Origin: Verrucomicrobiales bacterium
GTDB lineage: Bacteria > Verrucomicrobiota > Verrucomicrobiia > Limisphaerales > UBA1100
Length of the DNA: 7,971 bases
NCBI GenBank assembly: GCA_002724615.1
Contig: PBPF01000158.1
Span: forward strand, 1 to 7,971
Direction: 5' to 3'
The position numbers and the translations under genes were made by a program. Positions 1-5,116 of this stretch are shown here, in pieces. Below the pieces are notes generated by a model. The model did not search any database and was not told where the DNA came from. It saw only the letters and a list, made by a program, of their open reading frames with translations. Every line of letters begins with the position of its first letter. The stretch's first letter is position 1.

Positions 1-1353
1 CGGAATGCCCGGCAGCAGGCGCAATTCACCCGGATCGATCATGGTGCGGAGGATGGTGCTGATGAGGTGGCCGGGATCATGCGGCGTGCTGTTGGGCTCG
101 CCGCCTTGCTTGTCGGATTGGCCGATCACCTTGCCGCCGCCCATGCCTCCGCCGTAAAGCATCAATGGCGCCAGCCGCGCCCAGTGGTCGCGTCCGCCGC
201 GCTTGTTGATGCGCGGGGTACGGCCCATTTCGCCGCAGCACACGAGGAGAATCTTGTCGGACAACCCGCGCGCTTCACAGTCGCGGATGAATGCCGCCAC
301 GGCATGATCAAAACTTTGGCCCACCGCTTCCATGCCGTCGGTCATGTTCAGGTTGTTGCCGTCCGCATGCATGTCCCAAACGCCAGCATAGCTGGCATGG
401 ATGGTGACGTACCCACAACCCGCCTCGCACAGTCGGCGTGCTTGCAGCAGTAGTTTGCCGATAGTGCTGGCTTGCGCGTTGTACATTCCGGCGGTGCCAC
501 GCTTGACCTTGTTCCAGCGCGTGCCGCCGTGGTACTTGGCGGTGTCGTACATCGCCAATGTGCGGGGATCTTCCTGCGAAAGATCGAGCGCCTTCGAAAC
601 GCCGCCACCGAGCAGCACCTCGTACGCCTGCTGCTGGATGTCATCCGCCGCAGCGATTTGGCCATCGGCATCTGTCTGGCGATTGAGCCGGTCCAGTTCG
701 CGCAAGAGCGACTGGCGATCATTCAAAAACCGTTCGCGCGGCAGGTTGAGCTTCATGTCCTCCTGCAGCTTGCCGCCCTTGCCGGGTATGAATGGCGCAA
801 AGCCCGCGCCGTAGTTGCCCGTTGCCGAAAGGTTGCCGCGCGCAGAAGGCCCGGGCACATCCTTGCTCACCGCAGCGGGAAATAGCACCGCTGAGGTTGG
901 CATCCCGCTGTCCGTCCGAGTGGCGCCAGCGACGCGCGCAAAGTGCGTGCTGATGGCTGCTTCCTTTGAAAAACTGCTGACGATTGGCTGGATGTTGTGT
1001 CCACCATTCTTGGTGGCAAAAGAACGCACCACGTTGAACTTGTGCGCCAGCTTCGCCAACTGGCTCATCGTGCCACCAAAATGCACGCCGGGCACGGAAG
1101 TTGAAATCGTTTCACCCACTGTCCGAATACCACCCGGCGCGTCCGGCTTCGGATCAAAAGTCTCAAACTGACTCGGCCCGCCCTGTTGAAAAAGAAAGAT
1201 GACCGATTTGCCCGTGAGCGGATTTATCTTGCCGCTGCCCAGCGCACGAGTGCCCAGCAGAGACGTCAGCGAAAGGCCCCCCAAGCCAAGCCCGCCCACC
1301 CGCAGCAGCTCGCGCCGGTTCATTGCCTGTTCGCCATCAAAAATCCGCAGCAT
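1..1353 (-). CDS. DUF1501 domain-containing protein with Tat-type leader (C-terminus cut by window edge)
   Basis: The minus strand is open for 451 codons from an ATG at 1353 to the left edge with no stop, so the C-terminus is missing. Family hallmarks visible by translation are QGGPSQFETFDPKPDAP (residues 57-73), GEMGRTPRIN followed by GGRDHW (374-391), and a Gly-rich GGGMGGG..GQSDKQGGEP stretch (401-420). These match DUF1501, a family with an alkaline-phosphatase/sulfatase-like fold, abundant in planctomycetes and verrucomicrobia and of unproven function. It is often encoded beside large DUF1549/DUF1553 cytochrome-type proteins, which would lie outside this window. Residues 11-34 begin MNRRELLRVGGLGLGG, a twin-arginine pair before a Gly/Leu-rich hydrophobic stretch, pointing to Tat export. 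An AAGGA ribosome site (1358-1362) lies 4 bases before the ATG at 1353 and favours that start; the in-frame ATG at 1323 is an alternative placing the Arg pair at residues 3-4. Members usually run to roughly 440-490 residues, so little is probably missing. The family call is firm; the substrate is unknown. Confidence 0.93.
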   Translation of the reverse strand, partial: MLRIFDGEQAMNRRELLRVGGLGLGGLSLTSLLGTRALGSGKINPLTGKSVIFLFQQGGPSQFETFDPKPDAPGGIRTVGETISTSVPGVHFGGTMSQLAKLAHKFNVVRSFATKNGGHNIQPIVSSFSKEAAISTHFARVAGATRTDSGMPTSAVLFPAAVSKDVPGPSARGNLSATGNYGAGFAPFIPGKGGKLQEDMKLNLPRERFLNDRQSLLRELDRLNRQTDADGQIAAADDIQQQAYEVLLGGGVSKALDLSQEDPRTLAMYDTAKYHGGTRWNKVKRGTAGMYNAQASTIGKLLLQARRLCEAGCGYVTIHASYAGVWDMHADGNNLNMTDGMEAVGQSFDHAVAAFIRDCEARGLSDKILLVCCGEMGRTPRINKRGGRDHWARLAPLMLYGGGMGGGKVIGQSDKQGGEPNSTPHDPGHLISTILRTMIDPGELRLLPGIP

Positions 1354-1357
1354 GACT

Positions 1358-1362
1358 TCCTT
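1358..1362 (-). promoter_or_regulatory. Ribosome binding site of the DUF1501 gene
   Basis: The minus strand reads AAGGA ending 4 bases before the ATG at 1353. The spacing is a little short, but the motif is the reason to prefer this start over the internal ATG at 1323, which has no comparable purine run at the usual distance. Confidence 0.5.
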
Positions 1363-1494
1363 TTGAAGTACAAACCCTGCCACAAATTCGACCAACTTGC
1401 GAGCAAATCCGCCGTGGTTACACAGCTATTGGCAGCTCTTCAATGAGCGGAATACGACTTGCGCGCTGGTTGATTCAGCGAATGTTCCTCCAGA

Positions 1495-2436
1495 TCACTT
1501 TCCAGTGGCCAGTTCGCGGTGCAACGTCGTACTTGACCGCGCCCAAGCCGCAGGCCAGCCGACGATGTGGGCTTGTCTGAAAAATCCAGCAGGCTGGCCA
1601 CCCGATTCTGCGTAGCCTAGAGCGAACACTGTCGTGTGGCCCGCAGCGTGGATGGTCCGCAACTCGGCATCCTTCGCCCGCGTCCATGCGTCGCTGCCCG
1701 AGAAGGCATTTTCCCACAAGACGGCATCTGGATTGCTGGCGTGCTTTTGGCGCAAATTAAGCCCGTCAATTTCGACGCCGGTCGCATTCCCCACAAACAC
1801 CTTTGGAGCGATGAGGTTCAGTCCACGATTCACCATCACGTACTGGCGCGGGGCAGCGGCCTTGATGGCGCGAATAAACTGCATTGTCGCCTTCACGCTT
1901 TGGATGCGCCGGGGGATCGACCATTCCTTTCGTGCGAGGTAGTGGTCCACAGTGTCGACCGTGTCGAGGAATGCTCCATGGTATCCCAACTGTCGCGCAC
2001 GTGCCGCTTTTCCCTGCACGAATCTTTGCCATGCCACGCTCAGTGTGTCCATGTGGCGCGACCTGAAACGTGCGTTCCGCCCAATTTCCACTGCGGTTGG
2101 TGTGGGAAACAGTTTTCGTTCAGTCGCCGTCAGATTTGATGCCTTGAAAAACGCTGCAAAATCGGACGCCTCGCGGTCGTGCAGTTCGCCGATAGAAACG
2201 TAACCCAGCACCTTGGCGCCGACGGCGTTGGCCCGATCCAGCAGCGTTTGCCGTTGGGCATGAGTCAATGCCCGGGGGTCCACAACCGCGACGTGTCCTT
2301 TGGCTAGTTTGACGTTCAACTTCGTTAATGCTCGTGCCTCACTGCCATAATAAAGGTGAAAACCTGTAGCCTTGAAGCCGGCCGTATGACCGGCCAACGC
2401 AAGCCAAAAGTAGAGAATGACGGCAACAGTTTTCAC
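1495..2436 (-). CDS. GH114-type glycosidase, putative secreted endo-alpha-1,4-polygalactosaminidase
   Basis: This 313-residue protein resembles the glycoside hydrolase 114 / TM1410-like TIM-barrel family, whose characterised members cleave galactosamine-rich polysaccharide. Visible family-like elements are VVDPRALTHAQRQTLLDRA (51-69), GYVSIGE (78-84, with the conserved Glu), GAFLDTVD (154-161, with a conserved Asp), an IRAIK..VMVNRG strand (188-205), VEIDGLNLR (221-229) and VFALGYA (269-275). The Glu84 and Asp158/Asp161 positions are the likely active-site acids by analogy. The N-terminus MKTVAVILYFWLALAG looks like a signal peptide, so the protein is probably exported. The start is a GTG at 2436: an in-frame stop lies upstream and no ATG occurs between it and the GTG. 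No clear Shine-Dalgarno precedes it, so the start is less certain than the fold. It lies 189 bases downstream of the SMP-30 gene and 141 upstream of DUF1501 on the same strand. The family is likely; the actual substrate is untested. Confidence 0.82.
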   Translation of the reverse strand: MKTVAVILYFWLALAGHTAGFKATGFHLYYGSEARALTKLNVKLAKGHVAVVDPRALTHAQRQTLLDRANAVGAKVLGYVSIGELHDREASDFAAFFKASNLTATERKLFPTPTAVEIGRNARFRSRHMDTLSVAWQRFVQGKAARARQLGYHGAFLDTVDTVDHYLARKEWSIPRRIQSVKATMQFIRAIKAAAPRQYVMVNRGLNLIAPKVFVGNATGVEIDGLNLRQKHASNPDAVLWENAFSGSDAWTRAKDAELRTIHAAGHTTVFALGYAESGGQPAGFFRQAHIVGWPAAWARSSTTLHRELATGK

Positions 2437-2625
2437 AGATACCGGCGGATTAACGAGATGCCCATGGTTGGGAAGTTGTTGTGGATGATGGCCGTTCCGA
2501 AACCACTTCAGTTAATGCGAAGCCAACCTCTCGTCTTGCAAATTGAAATAGGCTCGGGAATGACATTGCTTGTGTTTCGAATTCGTGAAGATAACTGGAA
2601 CTCCAAAATGTGCGAGCCATGATGG

Positions 2626-3525
2626 TTACAAAACCGCAATCGGCAACCGCCGTCCCTGCCTTTCTGTGCGAGCGCGGAAGAGGTGGCCCTCGATGGAGGT
2701 CACGTAAAGGTCGGTGAGATCATCGCCGCCGAAGCAGCAGTTTGTGGGACGGGTGCAGGGCACGTCGTGGCGCTCGAGGATTTCGCCGTCAGGCGCGAAG
2801 ACGTAAATCGACGGCCCCGGTCCGCCCAGTTCCCAGCCGGCGGTGGCGACGATATTGCCGTCGGTGTCCAGCCGCATTCCGTCGATGCCGCGGTGTTCGC
2901 CGAAGTCATGCAGCACCGCGCCTTCACCAAGGCTGCCGTCGTCATTCACCGGGTACGCGCGAAGCTGGCGAAACTCATCGACGCGCCGGCCGCTTTGGGC
3001 GACGTAGAGCGTGCGGTGGTCCAGCGAAAAGAGCAGGCCATTGGGGCGCGTGGTGTCGAAGGTGGCGCGGTGGATGCTCCACACGCCATCGGCGCCGGGC
3101 TCGAGCCGATAAACAGACTCGTGGTCGAGCGCCATGTTCGCGCGGTCGTAACTGAACGGTCCCGCCGCGCCTTCGTAAAAGGGGTCCGTAAACCAAACGC
3201 GACCACCCGGGTCGGTAACGAGGTCATTGGGCATGTTCAGCGCGTGGCCCTCGAAGGCATCGGCGAGGACGGTTGTCGACCCATCCGCCTCATAGCGCAC
3301 GACGCGTCGTCCGCCGCCTTCGCAGGCGAGCAGATTGCCCTCCGCATCGGGACAAAGCCCATTGGCATAATTCGTCCCATCGCGATGCACAGTGATGTTG
3401 CCGCTCGCTGCATCCAGCTTCATCAACCGGCACGCCTGAATCTGCGTGTAATACAACGCGCCCTCGAGCCAAACCGGCCCTTCACTCACGCCGCCGTACG
3501 GCTCCTGCAGCAATTCAAAGTTCAT
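2626..3525 (-). CDS. SMP-30/gluconolactonase/LRE family protein
   Basis: This 299-residue beta-propeller protein belongs to the SMP-30/gluconolaconase/LRE-like family, whose members are metal-dependent lactonases or esterases acting on sugar lactones and related esters. The expected metal-ligand positions are present: Glu15 in SEGPVW, Asn100 in NMPND, Asn162 in RPNGL and Asp215 in GIDGM. GGRVWFTDPFYEG (108-120) is also typical. There is no signal peptide, so a cytoplasmic location is likely. I chose the ATG at 3525 because a GGAG (3530-3533) sits 4 bases upstream; the GTG immediately before it (3528) would be only one base from that site. The start overlaps the stop of the upstream sialidase gene in a TGATG junction, which implies translational coupling and a shared transcript. 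The context suggests a step on a sugar acid or lactone released by glycan breakdown, but the substrate cannot be read from sequence. The stop is TAA at 2628-2626. Confidence 0.92.
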   Translation of the reverse strand: MNFELLQEPYGGVSEGPVWLEGALYYTQIQACRLMKLDAASGNITVHRDGTNYANGLCPDAEGNLLACEGGGRRVVRYEADGSTTVLADAFEGHALNMPNDLVTDPGGRVWFTDPFYEGAAGPFSYDRANMALDHESVYRLEPGADGVWSIHRATFDTTRPNGLLFSLDHRTLYVAQSGRRVDEFRQLRAYPVNDDGSLGEGAVLHDFGEHRGIDGMRLDTDGNIVATAGWELGGPGPSIYVFAPDGEILERHDVPCTRPTNCCFGGDDLTDLYVTSIEGHLFRARTERQGRRLPIAVL

Positions 3526-3533
3526 CACTCTCC
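3523..3533 (-). promoter_or_regulatory. TGATG stop-start junction with embedded ribosome site
   Basis: The minus strand reads GGAGAGTGATG. The sialidase stop TGA (3527-3525) shares its last base with the SMP-30 start ATG (3525-3523), and a GGAG lies within the last sialidase codons. This arrangement is typical of termination-reinitiation coupling and fixes the two genes as one operon. Confidence 0.8.
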
Positions 3534-4751
3534 AATTCGCATCAGTTCAATCCCGTCCCGCTTTTCATTCACGCGAAATCGCACGACGAAAATCTTGTTG
3601 GGCGCGCGGCCGGAGGAGCAGTAGCTGACGAGGAGCGACTCGTCGGGCAGCTTCGTGCCGCCGGGATAACCGTAGCACGAGGGATCCAGCGCCAGTGGGC
3701 CGGTCCAGTCGCGCCAGCCGTTGCGGCCGAGCCAGACTTGAAGGTTGCGGTAGGACGCCACGACAACGATCGTGCCATCCTTCAGCGCGAACACGCGTGG
3801 TGCCTTAAACGTGCCTGCGGCCGTAACCAGCTTTCCGTCGTAACGCCACGTCTTGCCACTGTCCTTGGAAAAAAATCTCCCGCCATCGGGTCGGCAAATC
3901 AGAAACAACCGTCCATCCGGCAAACGTGCAAGCGCGGGCTCGTCGACGTTTCCCGCACCTTTCGATGCCTTGTCCTCTGCGTTGCCCTCACGGTTGATGA
4001 CCGACAGCAGACTCCAGCTTTTGCCGCGGTCCTTCGATTGATGTATAGCGCCGCCCAGCTTGCCCGCTGTACCCGCCGAGCTAAAGTACGTCGGCCACAG
4101 GATGCGTCCGTCCGGTAACTGCACCAATTGCACATGACTGCGCTGATAAAACGTTCCCGGGCTTTTCAGAAACACCGGCTTGCTCCATGTCCGCCCGTTG
4201 TCCGTGGAACGAATTGACGCCTGCGCTGTGTTCGCGCCGCCCAGTTCGTTTTTGAAACGCTCTGGCGCCTTTAGGTAGCCGTACCAAGACGCCTGCACAT
4301 TCACCGTGGCCATCAGCGTGCCGTCGTCGCACCGCAACAATCCGCACGGCGTATCATCCCATTTGAGGTCAAGAATCGTCTCTGGCCGAGACCAGGATTT
4401 CCCGTTGTCGCGTGATCGTGTCAGCATGCAACGCCCGCCCGTCGGCGCCGGGAAATCCAGCGGCCAGCCCACCTTCCGGTATTCCGCCGCCAGTTTCGGC
4501 TCAATTTGTCGAGGCTGCGCAAACGACACGTGGTAGTACCCCATCGAGTGAACCATCAGCAACTCACCCGAAGGCAGTCGTTGCACATTCCCCGCCCAAC
4601 TAAACTCCCCCATTCCCGGAAACTTTGCCGGCCGATTAAACCCCGGCCCAGTCACCAACACCCGCGCCTTCTCAATTGTCAACGGCGCGGCTTTCAATTC
4701 GACTCCGATAAGAAGAAAAATGATGACTGGCAAGAAACACAGGATTCTCAT
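3525..4751 (-). CDS. Secreted sialidase-like protein with four Asp-box (BNR) repeats
   Basis: This 408-residue protein is a six-bladed-propeller sialidase/neuraminidase-like protein. Four Asp boxes (SxDxGxxW) are clear: SRDNGKSW (113-120), STDNGRTW (182-189), SKDRGKSW (239-246) and SKDSGKTW (295-302). A propeller Arg set is plausible (for example R110-112 region, R287, R379) but cannot be assigned without a structure. Family members cleave terminal sialic acids (GH33) or act on other glycans; many verrucomicrobial and planctomycete paralogues have unknown substrates. The N-terminus MRILCFLPVIIFLLIGVELKA followed by AP fits a signal peptide cleaved near residue 21, so it is exported to the periplasm or outside. 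The start ATG at 4751 has no strong ribosome site but gives the complete signal peptide. It is the first gene of a coupled pair with SMP-30, and the divergent control region lies directly upstream. The fold is confident; enzymatic sialidase activity is not proven. Confidence 0.88.
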   Translation of the reverse strand: MRILCFLPVIIFLLIGVELKAAPLTIEKARVLVTGPGFNRPAKFPGMGEFSWAGNVQRLPSGELLMVHSMGYYHVSFAQPRQIEPKLAAEYRKVGWPLDFPAPTGGRCMLTRSRDNGKSWSRPETILDLKWDDTPCGLLRCDDGTLMATVNVQASWYGYLKAPERFKNELGGANTAQASIRSTDNGRTWSKPVFLKSPGTFYQRSHVQLVQLPDGRILWPTYFSSAGTAGKLGGAIHQSKDRGKSWSLLSVINREGNAEDKASKGAGNVDEPALARLPDGRLFLICRPDGGRFFSKDSGKTWRYDGKLVTAAGTFKAPRVFALKDGTIVVVASYRNLQVWLGRNGWRDWTGPLALDPSCYGYPGGTKLPDESLLVSYCSSGRAPNKIFVVRFRVNEKRDGIELMRIGE

Positions 4752-4850
4752 GCCGACAGTTTGCCTGCCTGAATTCTTGCAGTCAATCCGACCAAGCAGA
4801 CTTTTTTTTGTTAGGATTCACCCCAAAAAAATTCGGGTTGACGGGGGAAG

Positions 4851-4879
4851 AATATATAGTACGTTCACGTACGTATCCA
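4851..4879 (-). promoter_or_regulatory. Predicted sigma70-like promoter for the sialidase/SMP-30 operon
   Basis: On the minus strand a -35 element TGGATA (4879-4874; four of six consensus bases) is followed after exactly 17 bases by a -10 element TATATT (4856-4851; five of six). Transcription would start near 4844, leaving a leader of about 90 bases before the sialidase ATG. The spacer and the sequence just upstream carry the palindromes described separately, a typical place for repressor or activator binding. It is a prediction from consensus only. Confidence 0.42.
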
Positions 4880-4894
4880 TGTGTACACGTACTA
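4857..4894. repeat. Inverted repeat and nested palindromes, candidate operator
   Basis: TAGTACGT (4857-4864) and its exact reverse complement ACGTACTA (4887-4894) flank 22 bases. Inside lie two perfect 8-base palindromes, ACGTACGT (4867-4874) and GTGTACAC (4881-4888), and the heptamer CACGTAC occurs twice in direct orientation (4866-4872 and 4886-4892), 20 bases apart or about two helical turns. The left arm falls in the spacer of the predicted sialidase promoter and the right arm lies upstream of its -35, so binding here could control leftward transcription. The cognate regulator is not in the window. Confidence 0.5.
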
Positions 4895-4993
4895 ATAATG
4901 GCGTAATACCACTATTTTTGGTGACGTTTTTGGAATTATTTAAAGCACCTTTTCCGGGCTTTAAAAATGTGAAAATCGGCAGGTCAAGCGTTA

Positions 4994-5025
4994 TCTGGCC
5001 TTTTGAAGGTCCAGATTATTGCTTT
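4994..5025 (+). terminator. Terminator-like hairpin with T-rich tail, upstream of the protease gene
   Basis: TCTGGCCTT (4994-5002) pairs with AAGG (5006-5009) and CCAGA (5011-5015) around a three-base loop with a single bulged T at 5010, giving nine base pairs. It is followed by TTATTGCTTTTT (5016-5025 and on). The T-rich side is on the plus strand only, so the orientation is rightward. No plus-strand gene lies upstream, so it may end a short untranslated RNA, act as an attenuator in a long leader of the protease, or shield that gene from read-through. Confidence 0.45.
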
Positions 5026-5039
5026 TTGTGCCGGTTCCA

Positions 5040-5068
5040 TTGCGGGGGTCATTTAGCAGTGATAGATT
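5040..5068 (+). promoter_or_regulatory. Weak candidate promoter for the subtilase gene
   Basis: TTGCGG (5040-5045; three of six -35 consensus bases) is followed after 17 bases by TAGATT (5063-5068; four of six -10 bases). Transcription would start near 5075, giving a leader of about 40 bases before the ATG at 5117, downstream of the terminator-like hairpin. The match is weak and could be chance. Confidence 0.25.
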
Positions 5069-5104
5069 AGGACAGTCCCCAGTGACCGCAGACACTGATA
5101 ACTT

Positions 5105-5109
5105 GGAGA
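5105..5109 (+). promoter_or_regulatory. Ribosome binding site of the subtilase gene
   Basis: GGAGA ends 7 bases before the ATG at 5117, an ideal distance. It supports this start, which also supplies the hydrophobic export segment at the N-terminus. Confidence 0.7.
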
Positions 5110-5116
5110 ACTTGTT

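Larger units (their letters stand above)
4752..5116. other. Divergent intergenic region, 365 bp, AT-rich
   Basis: This gap separates the leftward sialidase/SMP-30 pair from the rightward protease gene and is visibly richer in A and T than the flanking genes. It contains homopolymer runs T8 (4802-4809) and A7 (4825-4831) in the sialidase leader, a predicted minus-strand promoter with overlapping palindromes (4851-4894), a terminator-like hairpin (4994-5025) and a weak plus-strand promoter candidate (5040-5068). An open frame across part of it (4720-5070, plus) was judged spurious. Confidence 0.75.

Noticed and set aside
1354..1494. Promoter-like hexamers before the DUF1501 gene (minus-strand TTGAAG and TTGGTC with 17-base spacers)
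   Set aside because: The matching -10 sequences (TAACCA, TGTACT) are too weak to claim a promoter.
1636..2139. A 167-codon plus-strand open frame opposite the GH114 gene
   Set aside because: The minus strand carries clear GH114 motifs here; the plus-strand product is Cys/His/Arg-rich with no coherent domain.
3526..3528. GTG as the start codon of the SMP-30 gene
   Set aside because: The GGAG ribosome site lies only one base before it, while the adjacent ATG at 3525 has workable spacing.
2683..3624. A 313-codon plus-strand open frame opposite the SMP-30 gene
   Set aside because: It is antisense to a well-supported family member, has a biased Ala/Arg/Val-rich composition, no recognisable domain and no ribosome site. 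It is a shadow of the high-GC minus-strand gene.
4838..4860. TTGACG and TATAGT as a plus-strand promoter
   Set aside because: The hexamers look good individually, but only 11 bases separate them, too few for a sigma70 promoter.
4720..5070. A 116-codon plus-strand open frame across the divergent intergenic region
   Set aside because: It starts inside the sialidase signal-peptide region, runs through the palindromes and hairpin, has no recognised motif, and its start lacks a convincing ribosome site.
5080..5097. CAGTG / CACTG short inverted repeat just before the protease ribosome site
   Set aside because: Only five base pairs with an eight-base loop; such repeats are common by chance.
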